44,020 nucleotides of DNA, taken from the NCBI GenBank assembly GCA_021776435.1, contig JAJFFW010000121.1:1-44020 (forward strand), given 5' to 3'. Source of the DNA: Parvularculaceae bacterium. GTDB taxonomy: Bacteria; Pseudomonadota; Alphaproteobacteria; Caulobacterales; Parvularculaceae. A program made the position numbers and the translations under genes. Below are positions 1-8,418 of the stretch, piece after piece. Under the pieces are notes generated by a model, which made no database searches, was not told where the DNA came from, and saw only the letters and a list, made by a program, of their open reading frames with translations. Position 1 is the first letter of the stretch, and each line of letters opens with the position of its first letter.

Positions 1-603
1 GCGTTGAGTGAAAGCCCGGCAGAGATAGGGCTTGCGACGCGGCCCACCGGCGAGGGTCAGTTCGGCGCCTGGCGCCTTGACCAACAGCTTTTGAGATACA
101 TAGCCGTGCACCGTTCCCTTCGACGCGATCAACATCCAGGGGCGGTCAATCACGCGCCCGACCCCGTCAACACCCGTCCCCGACGGCAGCACTTCGACGA
201 TCGCGGCGTCCGTTCCCGGCCCCAACCGAATGTTTGAATTGCGCGTCAAAACATACGGCCCGAGTTCCGTTTCAACAACGTGACGAATGTCGAGCCCGGC
301 CGGCCCGGCCAGAAGCATTTTGGGATTGGAGCGTAGGTTGGCGATTCTATACTCTCCGGGAGTGACGACGCCCCGCGCTTCACTCCCCCTCCACGGGTTT
401 TGTACGCCGGTCTGCCCCGTCTCAATCGCCGATAAAAATGTCGTCGACAGGGCTTCGATATCGCGGCGCTGTAGATCGGCGCCCAAGGTTGACCCGGCCG
501 CAAAATTTGCGCGCTCGGCGCCAAAACCCCGCCCCGTCGGCAAGGTTTCACACCCCGCCAAAACAAGCACGGCCGCCACCACCGCAAACTTTTTCAATCC
601 CAC
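1..603 (-). CDS. SH3-like / surface-antigen-type lipoprotein (3' end outside window)
   Basis: The frame is open from a GTG at 603 to the left edge (201 codons), so the C-terminus is missing. The start is chosen because a GGAGG lies 7 bases upstream of this GTG; the nearby ATGs are out of frame. The N-terminus is a lipoprotein signal peptide: KK, a hydrophobic stretch, then the lipobox LAGC with Cys near residue 18. A middle part (about 45-95) with a VVTPGEY segment and a late Cys resembles the surface antigen domain of 17 kDa-type lipoproteins. About residues 120-180 (RNSNIRLGPGTDAAIVEVLP to YVSQKLL) look like a bacterial SH3 domain. The likely place is the outer membrane or periplasm, binding cell wall. 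The family call is inference; the lipoprotein call is secure. Confidence 0.75.
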   Translation of the reverse strand, partial: MGLKKFAVVAAVLVLAGCETLPTGRGFGAERANFAAGSTLGADLQRRDIEALSTTFLSAIETGQTGVQNPWRGSEARGVVTPGEYRIANLRSNPKMLLAGPAGLDIRHVVETELGPYVLTRNSNIRLGPGTDAAIVEVLPSGTGVDGVGRVIDRPWMLIASKGTVHGYVSQKLLVKAPGAELTLAGGPRRKPYLCRAFTQR

Positions 604-993
604 GACACATCCTCCATCAAACCGCAACACCATTTTCGCACACTCTTCCCCGCTTGTGGAGTGACAAGAGCGTCAGGGAGGCTGGCGGTTCAGCCCGCTC
701 ATCCCTAGCGTGACATCGTATAGATGAAAAATATGGCGGTGATGAGGGGCGCGCAAGAAACGTCGCCGGAGCGTCGAGCGAAAACTGTGCAACACTTTTC
801 GCGTCAACCGGCGCGATCCCGAAAACCCCAACAAAACGCCTGGCAGGCATAATCGAAATTGGAGTCTTAAGTTGGGGTCTTAAGATTGCATTGGTCCTTC
901 GACTAAAAGCAACGGATTGGGGCTTTCATTGGAGAAATCTGACATATTATTCAATCTGTGCTAGCCATACCCGATTGAGAATAGGGGGAGGCC
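604..993. other. intergenic region between divergent genes
   Basis: This 390-base gap separates the divergent lipoprotein and TPR genes, so it must hold both promoters. The ORFs in it have no ribosome site or protein-like composition. A GGGGGAG immediately before the TTG at 994 is the only clear signal. No repeat or RNA gene was recognised. Confidence 0.5.
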
Positions 994-2919
994 TTGGGCG
1001 GACTTTTTCAAGAACTTCGGCGCCGCAACATCTTCCGCGTGGCGGGGGTGTACGCCGTGGCTGGTTGGATATTGGCGCAGGTGTCGGCGACACTTGAAAA
1101 CGCGCTCAATATGCCGCCTTGGTTTGACACCATGGTGGTCAGCTTGCTGCTCATCGGATTTCCGATCGCGATGATCCTCGCCTGGGCGTTTGAGATGACA
1201 CCGACGGGTGTAAAACGAACAGAGGGCGTATCCGAGGGCGAAAGCATTGCGCCGAAGACAGGCCGCAAGCTCGATTACGTTATTATCGCCGGTCTCACGC
1301 TGGTGGCGGCGTTGGTGGTCTGGCAGGGCTTACGCAATCCATCTTTCGAGGCTCGCCCTGACGGGCTCACACCTCAAGATGAGGTTGGAAAGATTGCCGA
1401 TAACATTGTTCCTCATCCTGAGGCGCGAGCGCAGCGAGCCTCGAAGGACGCAAACCCAAACCCCACCGTACCCGCGCTGGATAAGTCAAAATCCATTGCC
1501 GTATTGCCATTTGCGGACTTCTCCTCTGCCCAAGACCAGGAATGGTTTGCTGATGGCCTGACCGAGGAAATATTAAACGCCCTTGCGCGCACGCCGGACC
1601 TATTGGTGACCTCGCGCACCTCATCATTCAAATTCAAGAACACCGAGGAAGAAATCCCGGCGATCGCCAGGAAACTCGGTGTTGCCCATGTGTTGGAAGG
1701 CTCGGTTCGCCGGGGTGGAGATCGCCTGCGGGTTACGGCGCAGCTTATTCGCGCCGCCGACGGCTTTCATCTGTGGTCGGAGAATTATGACAGCACATCG
1801 AATGATGTGATCGCCATTCAGGAAGATATGGCGGTCAATATCGCCACGGCGCTAAAAACCGTTATGGACCCGGTTGCCCTAGCCAAAATGACCAGGGCGG
1901 GCACACGCTCTGTCCCCGCCTATGAAGCCTATTTGCAAGGCTTGGCATTGGCGGGGGGCGATCTCACGTTCAAAGACAGCTATGACGCCTTTGAACAGGC
2001 CCGCACCCTTGATCCCGGTTTTGCTGATGCCCATTTTCGAGCCAGCAATTACTGGGCAAGCAATCTTTCGCCCAGTGGTACAGATGCCCAAAACATTGAT
2101 GAGGTCGATAAAAACACCCGTGAATATATGGCGCGCATTGATGCGGCCATTCGTGCCTCAGACGGTCAGGCGCAACAATTGCGCTATCGTGCAGACAAGG
2201 TGCGCCTGCAATTTCGTCTCGCTGAAGCGGTGCAATATCTTGAACGATATTTGCAGACGGCACCGCTGGATTTTGAGGCCTGGAGTGACCTGTCCGATAC
2301 TAATGCCTGGCTAGCCAGATATGATGCGGCCCGGATTGCCAATAGTGAGGCCGAAAAACTGGCGGGTGATAATACGTTCCGTGCGCTTAGCGTTATTTTC
2401 AATTATATTTGGGCCAGGGATTTTCAGGCGGCGGCCAAGGCTTCGAGGCGGGCCTTGTCGCTTGATCCCGATAATCTGAATTTGCTGTATCAGGCGCATC
2501 GGGCCTTGTTGTGGGCCGGGGAAACTGATGAGGCCCGGGCGCTAACCGCAAGACTTTACGAGGGCCAAATGCGCGCATCAGGAAAACTACTGGTCAGAGT
2601 GCGCCAGGCCTGCGCTGATGGTGATCGTGCGAATGCAGAGACATTTGCGGAAGAAATTTACCAGCTCGGCGATGATGAGGCCGGCCCAAAATGGCTTGCC
2701 CATCAATTGCTGGGGGATAAAGAGGGCGCGGTTAAGGAACTGGCCCGGTTCGACCGGGTTAGTCCGCCAATTTTACTCGGCGCCTGGCTATATTATCCGT
2801 ATTTCGATCCCGAACCATATCCGAATTTTCGGGACATTCTGGCCCGTGAGAACATTGTTCGTCCACCGGTGGAAGCAATCCCGTTCGCTTGCCCGGCGGA
2901 GGAGAATGGCAATGAATAA
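994..2919 (+). CDS. membrane-anchored FlgO/TolB-N-like domain TPR protein, copy 1
   Basis: A 641-residue protein starting at TTG 994. An in-frame stop at 982 leaves no earlier start, and GGGGGAG lies just upstream. The N-terminus (LFQELRRRNIFRVAGVYAV) is typical of a common proteobacterial family. Three hydrophobic helices lie at about 16-34, 45-63 and 93-112. After a linker, residues about 167-290 form the conserved SIAVLPF... FADGLTEEIL... HVLEGSVR... HLWSENYD block seen in FlgO-like and TolB-N-like domains of TPR/adenylate-cyclase-associated proteins. TPR-like helices follow to the end. The role is probably protein-protein interaction or sensing at the inner membrane; the substrate is unknown. 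It overlaps the paralogue downstream by 8 bases. The linker at about residues 140-153 is encoded by a dispersed palindromic repeat. Confidence 0.85.
   Translation: MGGLFQELRRRNIFRVAGVYAVAGWILAQVSATLENALNMPPWFDTMVVSLLLIGFPIAMILAWAFEMTPTGVKRTEGVSEGESIAPKTGRKLDYVIIAGLTLVAALVVWQGLRNPSFEARPDGLTPQDEVGKIADNIVPHPEARAQRASKDANPNPTVPALDKSKSIAVLPFADFSSAQDQEWFADGLTEEILNALARTPDLLVTSRTSSFKFKNTEEEIPAIARKLGVAHVLEGSVRRGGDRLRVTAQLIRAADGFHLWSENYDSTSNDVIAIQEDMAVNIATALKTVMDPVALAKMTRAGTRSVPAYEAYLQGLALAGGDLTFKDSYDAFEQARTLDPGFADAHFRASNYWASNLSPSGTDAQNIDEVDKNTREYMARIDAAIRASDGQAQQLRYRADKVRLQFRLAEAVQYLERYLQTAPLDFEAWSDLSDTNAWLARYDAARIANSEAEKLAGDNTFRALSVIFNYIWARDFQAAAKASRRALSLDPDNLNLLYQAHRALLWAGETDEARALTARLYEGQMRASGKLLVRVRQACADGDRANAETFAEEIYQLGDDEAGPKWLAHQLLGDKEGAVKELARFDRVSPPILLGAWLYYPYFDPEPYPNFRDILARENIVRPPVEAIPFACPAEENGNE
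1411..1450 (+). repeat. dispersed palindromic repeat inside coding sequence
   Basis: The motif CCTCATCCTGAGG, then a GC-rich palindromic middle, then CTCGAAGGACG belongs to a short repeat family widespread in alphaproteobacteria. Here it is read in frame as the residues PHPEARAQRASKDA in the linker between the third membrane helix and the FlgO-like domain. Confidence 0.7.
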
Positions 2920-4756
2920 ACTTTTCACAGAGCTCCGTAGACGGAACGTATTCCGCGTAGCCGGGGTTTACGCCGTCATCGGCTGGCTGCTGATTCAGGT
3001 AATCGTCGCCGTGAAAGCGCCGCTCGGTCTGCCTGCGTGGACCGACACGTTCTTCATCGTGCTCGTGCTCGCAGGGCTTCCTCTCGCCCTCCTCCTCGCC
3101 TGGGCGTTCGAGATGACGCCGGAGGGGATGAAGCGTACAGAGGGCGTCCCCGAGGGCGAGAGCGTCGCGCCAAAGACGGGGCGCAAACTTGATTACGCGA
3201 TCCTCGCAGGAATCGGGCTGATTGCAGTGATGTTCGTCGCCGACCGGATGATGCCCGAACCCTTCGTGACGCCGCCTTCGGCGGCTCCTCAGGGTGAGGG
3301 AGCAAAGGAGGCGCCGTTGGCCGCCTCGATCGCGGTTCTTCCCTTCACGGACCTCTCGCCCGCCGGCGATCAGGAATATTTCTCCGACGGCATGGCCGAA
3401 GAAATCTTGAACGTTCTGGTTCGTGTCGACAGCCTCAAAGTCGCTTCGCGCACATCCTCATTCGGCTTCAAGGGACAAGAGGCGCTTGGCATTCCGTTGA
3501 TTGCGGAGAAATTGAATGTGCGTCACGTGCTGGAGGGCTCGGTACGCAAATCCGGCGAGACCATCCGCATCACCGCACAGTTGATCGACGCGCAAACCGA
3601 TCAGCATTTGTGGTCTGAGACCTATGACCGCACGCTGACGACGGAGAATATCTTCGCCATTCAGGATGAAATCGCAAACGCTATTGTGGGCAAGCTGGGA
3701 CTTGTCATCGAAGGCGGCAAAGATGGGGCGCCAGCGATCTCAGTAGAGGCTGACACCAAAAATCTAGACGCCTATGAGCTTTACCTGAAGGGACGTGCTC
3801 TGTTTATCGCCCGCGGCAAAGAAAACCTCGCAGCGGCTGCAAGCACCCTCGAAAACGCAATCGCAATCGATCCCGATTTCGCCCGCGCCTTGGAAGTCCT
3901 ATCAGCAGTGTACGTAATCTCATCGGATTGGGGCCTCTATGATCGCGACTACACCAAAATGGCGCTGGACGCGGCGGATGCAGCGCTGCGGCTGAACCCG
4001 GATCTTTCTATACCATACGCCACACGCGCTTTGGCAAACACGAACCTTCTTGCCGTCGATGCGAGCCGGACTTGGGAGGGGTCTTTCAAGAACATTTCCG
4101 AAGCAATCGCCAGAGATCCGCAGAATGCGACAGTTTATTTTTGGCGTGGGATTCTCTATTCCAATCTTGGTTACTTTGATTTGGCGATCGACGACATGCA
4201 GAAGTGTTTTGATCTCGACCCGGCCTATGAGAATTGTCGACGATGGATGGCGCAAGCCTATTTGTATAAGGGTCGTACGGACGAGGCGTTGCGCCTGTTC
4301 GAACTGGGGTTAGAGCATGCCTTTTTCAACCGGGACCTGCTTTTTGCGGCTGCCTATGCCGCAAGTGGAAATCGTGGGGCCGCTCTCGCCTTGCTGGCGC
4401 AGTCCTACGCGGGTCAGCCGCTGTTGATCCAGCCGCTTTATAGGGCGCTCACCGACCCATCATTCAGCAATGAAGACCGGCAAGAAGCCTTGGCGCTGTT
4501 GCGGTCCGTTTCAGCCTCCAGTTCCGATTTTGAGGCGGGTTTATTCCTTGGAGACGATGATTGGGCTTCCCGCGCGTTTGAGAATAACGGCACCCATTGG
4601 TATCGCGGCGATCTGAGGTTTTTGAAGCCAGGGTGGCGCAAATCGCAAATGCGCTACTGGCGCCTGCCGGAATATTGGCGCAAGCACGGCTTCCCGCCGC
4701 AATGCAAAGCCATTGTCTCAAAAGATGGCGGCAAAGACGATTTCGAGTGTGACTGA
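2912..4756 (+). CDS. membrane-anchored FlgO/TolB-N-like domain TPR protein, copy 2
   Basis: A 614-residue paralogue of the preceding gene. ATG 2912 is preferred to ATG 2906 because GGAGGAG (2898-2904) is 7 bases from 2912 and only 1 from 2906. The open frame extends further upstream inside copy 1, but residues NKLFTELRRRNVFRVAGVYA match the family N-terminus. Helices are at about 17-35, 46-64 and 92-110. The FlgO/TolB-N-like block runs from about 134 (SIAVLPFTDLSPAGDQEYFS) to 250, and TPRs fill the rest, ending with a Trp-rich tail. The start overlaps the stop of copy 1 (ATGAATAA), so the two are translationally coupled and may form a heteromer. Function is unknown. The linker again contains a palindromic repeat, in the opposite orientation. 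Confidence 0.85.
   Translation: MNKLFTELRRRNVFRVAGVYAVIGWLLIQVIVAVKAPLGLPAWTDTFFIVLVLAGLPLALLLAWAFEMTPEGMKRTEGVPEGESVAPKTGRKLDYAILAGIGLIAVMFVADRMMPEPFVTPPSAAPQGEGAKEAPLAASIAVLPFTDLSPAGDQEYFSDGMAEEILNVLVRVDSLKVASRTSSFGFKGQEALGIPLIAEKLNVRHVLEGSVRKSGETIRITAQLIDAQTDQHLWSETYDRTLTTENIFAIQDEIANAIVGKLGLVIEGGKDGAPAISVEADTKNLDAYELYLKGRALFIARGKENLAAAASTLENAIAIDPDFARALEVLSAVYVISSDWGLYDRDYTKMALDAADAALRLNPDLSIPYATRALANTNLLAVDASRTWEGSFKNISEAIARDPQNATVYFWRGILYSNLGYFDLAIDDMQKCFDLDPAYENCRRWMAQAYLYKGRTDEALRLFELGLEHAFFNRDLLFAAAYAASGNRGAALALLAQSYAGQPLLIQPLYRALTDPSFSNEDRQEALALLRSVSASSSDFEAGLFLGDDDWASRAFENNGTHWYRGDLRFLKPGWRKSQMRYWRLPEYWRKHGFPPQCKAIVSKDGGKDDFECD
3261..3300 (-). repeat. dispersed palindromic repeat inside coding sequence (inverse orientation)
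   Basis: On the minus strand this reads CCCTCACCCTGAGGAG, a GCCGCCGAAGGCGGC palindrome, then ACGAAGG. It is the same family as the element at 1411. It encodes part of the linker (VTPPSAAPQGEG) directly before the FlgO-like domain of the second paralogue. Confidence 0.65.
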
Positions 4757-4829
4757 TGAATATCGCTAATTGTCTTCTGTTGAGTGTATAACAGTCAATC
4801 ATTCCGCCGAAACATACGGCCTCTTCATG

Positions 4830-4886
4830 CTGAAGACTTTCGCGCCGTTTAACGCGAAAACCTCCTTCTACTGAAGACTTTCGCGC
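4830..4886. repeat. 16-base direct repeat in intergenic space
   Basis: CTGAAGACTTTCGCGC occurs at 4830-4845 and again at 4871-4886, 41 bases apart, in the gap between the convergent TPR and DUF1491 genes. It may be a duplication scar or part of a small repeat; no function is evident. Confidence 0.5.
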
Positions 4887-4893
4887 GGCGCAC

Positions 4894-5235
4894 TTAGCCG
4901 GCGCCATCGTCGAGGAAGGACCGCCCGTCGCGGTCTTCGATTTCAACGATCCAGATATCCGGGTCGAAGGCGCATTCCTTTGTCAGCCGTGCATCGATTT
5001 CTGTTTCATCGCGCGTCTCGTTGAGCGGTTCATGCCAGATTGGCGCGCCATCAAGATCACGACTCTGCATAAAAAGCCGCGCCTTGGCGCCGCCCAGATA
5101 AATCTTCAAGGCAATAGCGCCGGCATCCGGGTCGCCGCGACGGGCGACCGTGGCGAAGGCGCCCTCGGTCACGCAACGGCGAATATGGGCTTGCACCCAG
5201 ATTTCCGTTTTTAAACGCGGAGGGGTTTCATGCAT
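4894..5235 (-). CDS. DUF1491 family protein
   Basis: A 113-residue soluble protein. The N-terminal RLKTEIWVQAHIRRC, followed by ARRGDPDAGAIALKI, is characteristic of DUF1491, a small alphaproteobacterial family of unknown function. No signal peptide or membrane segment is present. The start ATG 5235 has GGAGA 11 bases upstream, slightly far. It lies 57 bases downstream of the histidine kinase on the same strand, so co-transcription is likely. Length and motif order match the family well. Confidence 0.85.
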   Translation of the reverse strand: MHETPPRLKTEIWVQAHIRRCVTEGAFATVARRGDPDAGAIALKIYLGGAKARLFMQSRDLDGAPIWHEPLNETRDETEIDARLTKECAFDPDIWIVEIEDRDGRSFLDDGAG

Positions 5236-5292
5236 CGGCGTGACGTCTCCGACCGGTTACCGGTGCAAAATACAAAAGAGAACCGAAAGGGC

Positions 5293-6600
5293 CTATGCGG
5301 CGCTGGCGTCCTCACGGCGACGGCGCGTAGCGACCTCACGGCGAAAAGCGTCGATGCGTTCAAGTTGGGTGAGAATATCCCCCCCGCTTGTCAGTTTCGA
5401 ATTGTTCGAATCGTCTGACCGCAGAATATTTATTTTTTTGTCAGTTGGCTTTTCATCCACACGCTGACCGTCTGTCTCGATTGCCCCTCGCAAAGGCAAG
5501 CGCAGGCGCGCAGTGAGCCCTTCACCGGGCGCGCTTTGAAGCACGAGGGCGCCGCCGTGAAGTTCGGCGAGAGCAAAGGCCAGCGAAAGACCGAGACCGG
5601 TACCCTTGGCGCCGCGTACGCCATCGCCCTGCACCGTCGTGAACCGGCCGCCAAGCTGCGCCAGTTCTTCCGCGCTCATCCCGACACCCGTATCTTTCAC
5701 CGTAAGCAGCACAGCCTCGGCTTCAGTGCGAACCGAGATCGTTATCTCGCCGTCGCTGGTGAATTTCACCGCGTTCGACAAAAGGTTGAGTAAAATTTGG
5801 CGCACCACGCGTGGATCCAGAAGACTGTCAGGTAGGTTTCTGTCAATATCGAGAACCAATTTCAGGCCCGCTTTTTCGGAACTTAAACGAACCATCTCGG
5901 CGCATTCCACCGCCAGCATTCCGGCATTGGCGATTTCCGGTTGTACGATAAACCGGTCCGCTTCGATCTTGGCGAAGTCGAGAATTGATGTGATTAACTC
6001 CATCAAATGCTTGCCGGATGCATGAATGAGTTCGGCGTATTCATCGTATTTCTCATGCCCGAGAGGACCGAAGGTCTCCTCGCGCATCGTATCGGTAAAG
6101 CCGAGGATGGCGTTCAGCGGGGTTTTCATTTCATGGCTGAGATCGGCCAAAAGATCTGCGCGCGCCGCCGCTTCGCTCTGCGCCACTTCCGCCGATTGGC
6201 GCAGCACCCGTTCTCGGGCGTGAATACCGCTGCGATCGCGGATCAGAGCGCACAACCGACCTGAGGGTTCCACACGGAATGTGGCGTCGGCCCAGAGCGC
6301 TGGCTTGTTAGGATGATGGATCCGGAATGCCGTCGCCGTCGGCGCATCACGCTCGCCAACGTTTTTCAGGGCGGCGTTTAAGTCATCATGGTCACTGCGC
6401 CAGACGAAATCCGACAGCAACCGCCCCTGGATCTCGTCCGGGGTCCGCCACAACAAAGTCTTTGCGGAACTCGAAGCTGAAAGGATGCGCCCCTCAGCAT
6501 CTAAAGTCAGGATCATCTCGCCCGGTCCGGCAGGCCAGGTCGGCTCCGCTGACGGACGCGCGATCCACTTCGATAAACTGGTGAGCAGGTTTTTCAACAT
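5293..6600 (-). CDS. soluble PAS-HisKA-HATPase sensor histidine kinase
   Basis: A 435-residue kinase read from ATG 6600. A longer frame begins with a TTG at 6669, but that start is weaker; neither has a strong ribosome site. A PAS-like domain spans about 27-125 (MILTLDAEGRILSASSSA). The H-box is LLADLSHEMKTPLNAILGF with His156. The dimerisation part, with ETFGPLGHEKYDEYAELI, is of the PleC/DivJ type used in alphaproteobacterial cell-cycle signalling. The N-box has NLLSNAVKF (272-280), the G1 box DTGVG (303-307) and the G2 box GTGLGL (333-338), so it should be an active ATP-dependent kinase. The last 65 residues are low complexity and charged. No transmembrane helix or receiver domain is seen, so it is cytoplasmic; its partner regulator is not in the window. 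Confidence 0.9.
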   Translation of the reverse strand: MLKNLLTSLSKWIARPSAEPTWPAGPGEMILTLDAEGRILSASSSAKTLLWRTPDEIQGRLLSDFVWRSDHDDLNAALKNVGERDAPTATAFRIHHPNKPALWADATFRVEPSGRLCALIRDRSGIHARERVLRQSAEVAQSEAAARADLLADLSHEMKTPLNAILGFTDTMREETFGPLGHEKYDEYAELIHASGKHLMELITSILDFAKIEADRFIVQPEIANAGMLAVECAEMVRLSSEKAGLKLVLDIDRNLPDSLLDPRVVRQILLNLLSNAVKFTSDGEITISVRTEAEAVLLTVKDTGVGMSAEELAQLGGRFTTVQGDGVRGAKGTGLGLSLAFALAELHGGALVLQSAPGEGLTARLRLPLRGAIETDGQRVDEKPTDKKINILRSDDSNNSKLTSGGDILTQLERIDAFRREVATRRRREDASAA

Positions 6601-6833
6601 GTTCTGGCCGTTAACGTAACTCTTACTATGATTAACACATCCTAACCATGGCTCAGCCAATGTTAACAAATGTTGAACGCCTGTATTTAAGCGCTTTTTC
6701 GGGGGGTTAGGGGCGAATCAATGATCGAATTTATTTCGAATGCCGCTAATATGCCCAAGCCTGTCTTAAACGGGGGCCGATAATAATAGCGAATCCTTCG
6801 TGGATTTTTGAAGTCAGGACCGGAGAAAATTAT

Positions 6834-7865
6834 ATGTTGCGTAAGAATTCACCGGGTCACCGCCATAGATACGGCCGTCGCGCCGGTGTTGCGGCAATCC
6901 TCATAAGCGTCGGCCTTGCCGGCAGTGTCGCAGCAAATGGCGCCGCCGGGAGTTCAGACAATACCCTGACGCCGCCGCGCCTGACTCCGCTCGAACGACG
7001 CGCCGCCGATTATATCAGCTTCAGAGAAGATATCACCGCCATCGAATCGGCTCCCTTTGAGAGCGCCGATGCGACTCGGAACGCCCATAATCGCCTTGCC
7101 GCGCATGATTCCTTTGCTCTTTCGGGGGGTTGGGTGGCTTACGCAGCACTCGTCGCGGCCGACACCCCGGCATTCGCCAAATCACTTCAAGACGAAGTTG
7201 GTTCGAAAAAGCGGAAAAAACGCGGCGCCCTCACCGGCAAAGACGCCTTCATGGCCAAGCTCGCCGCTGACCCGTCCTACCCGCGCAAGCTGAATGGCGC
7301 TGATCAGGCGATTCACGCTGTGCTCGAAATGACCGCTCAAGACGCCACGCGCTTCACGGCGCTCGGCGAAGTTTTCAAAACCCGAGCCTACGCCATGCAG
7401 AAGACGAAATGGGGCAAGCAGCGCATCGCCATTGCCTCACAACGATTGAGTGAAGCAACCCAATTCGCCAATAGCCGACCCGCCATTACGACTTCCTCGC
7501 TGACAAGCGCATCCCGTCTTGGCGTCACGGCGCCCGTATTGGCGAGCGCCAATGCAAACTGGTCGCCGAACTGGGGGGAGCCGTCCGATGGCGGACGCAT
7601 GAGCGAACCCAATGCACAAGTGATCATTGATCGCGTGCTAAACTTGGCGGCGCGTTATGCCGTCACCGGCGTGAACGATAAACTGATTGAAGTATACGCA
7701 AAAAATGATCGTAGCGAGCGCTGCCTTTCCATGGCCTCGCTCACCCTCAGTCAATGCATCGCAGCCACACGCACCCCTTATGAAGAAGCGTTCTGCCTCG
7801 GCGAGCACGGGTTAAATGATATCGGGACATGTGTTGGTTGGGTGGCAGGCGCCGGCGCTGACTAG
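6834..7865 (+). CDS. exported protein of unknown function
   Basis: A 343-residue protein starting at ATG 6834 with GGAGAAAA 8-12 bases upstream. The N-terminus has Arg/His-rich residues 1-17, then a hydrophobic stretch (AGVAAILISVGLAGSVAA), consistent with a Sec signal peptide cleaved near residue 34. The body is Ala-rich and helical, with a basic patch KKRKKR near residue 125. The C-terminal 60 residues contain four cysteines (RCLS, SQC, AFCLG, GTCVG) that could make two disulphides in the periplasm. I do not recognise the family. It stands alone, transcribed away from the kinase. Confidence 0.7.
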   Translation: MLRKNSPGHRHRYGRRAGVAAILISVGLAGSVAANGAAGSSDNTLTPPRLTPLERRAADYISFREDITAIESAPFESADATRNAHNRLAAHDSFALSGGWVAYAALVAADTPAFAKSLQDEVGSKKRKKRGALTGKDAFMAKLAADPSYPRKLNGADQAIHAVLEMTAQDATRFTALGEVFKTRAYAMQKTKWGKQRIAIASQRLSEATQFANSRPAITTSSLTSASRLGVTAPVLASANANWSPNWGEPSDGGRMSEPNAQVIIDRVLNLAARYAVTGVNDKLIEVYAKNDRSERCLSMASLTLSQCIAATRTPYEEAFCLGEHGLNDIGTCVGWVAGAGAD

Positions 7866-7898
7866 ATGTTTCTAGGTTCAATCCAGGTTACAAACTCA

Positions 7899-8189
7899 TT
7901 ACCCTGTCATCCCGGATAGCGTGCACTTCGCCCGCAGCCCTGGATCCCGGATAGTCGCTGTGCGATTTCCGGGATGACGGCTAAGAAAACCGGCGAACGG
8001 AGAAACACTCTCATCGGCCCATTCTACGACAGGCCAAAAGGTGTCGGATAAGTTTCCCCTGCGAGGCGAGTCAGGACGACCGGCGCCGATCAACTGTTTG
8101 CAGGTCTCCATGTAACTCGCTGACGCGGGAGCTGCGAACATTGATGCTGCAATCGCGCCAACCGACACGGCCATGACTTTCCGTAACAT
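7899..8189 (-). CDS. small exported protein with repeat-derived C-terminus
   Basis: A 96-residue ORF with a good GGGAG site 7-8 bases before ATG 8189 and a clear signal peptide (MLRKVMAVSVGAIAASMFAA, cleavage after ASA near residue 24). The mature N-terminal part (SYMETCKQLIGAGRP) looks like genuine coding sequence. The last 28 or so residues are encoded by a dispersed palindromic repeat (7906-7978), so the original 3' end may have been replaced. The function is unknown. The start is convincing; the end may be an accident of the insertion. Confidence 0.6.
   Translation of the reverse strand: MLRKVMAVSVGAIAASMFAAPASASYMETCKQLIGAGRPDSPRRGNLSDTFWPVVEWADESVSPFAGFLSRHPGNRTATIRDPGLRAKCTLSGMTG
7906..7978. 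repeat. dispersed palindrome bounded by GTCATCCCGG / CCGGGATGAC
   Basis: A 73-base element with perfect 10-base terminal inverted repeats and internal CCCTGGATCCCGGAT-type palindromes. A related, longer element with the same termini lies at 40576-40669. This one overlaps the 3' end of a small exported-protein gene. Confidence 0.75.
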
Positions 8190-8418
8190 GTTTGTCTCCC
8201 ATTATAATTGTCCAAATTACCTAAGAACCCAGCGCCGATTCGATTCAACTAGGGCGGATGTGCTAATGTGCAGCTAAGGACAGGATTGATGACGCTTTAA
8301 TGCTTGCGCGTGGATGCCTGTCACTAGTACATTTGTACAGGTTGGCGCGGCGATCGCACCCGCCGAAAGTGACCAGTCTGAGGGTCCGCAACAGCGCAGG
8401 CGGGACGGGGGAGCACAG

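Noticed and set aside
617-850. 77-codon minus-strand frame in the first intergenic gap
   Set aside because: No ribosome site, no motif, and it sits in the expected divergent promoter region.
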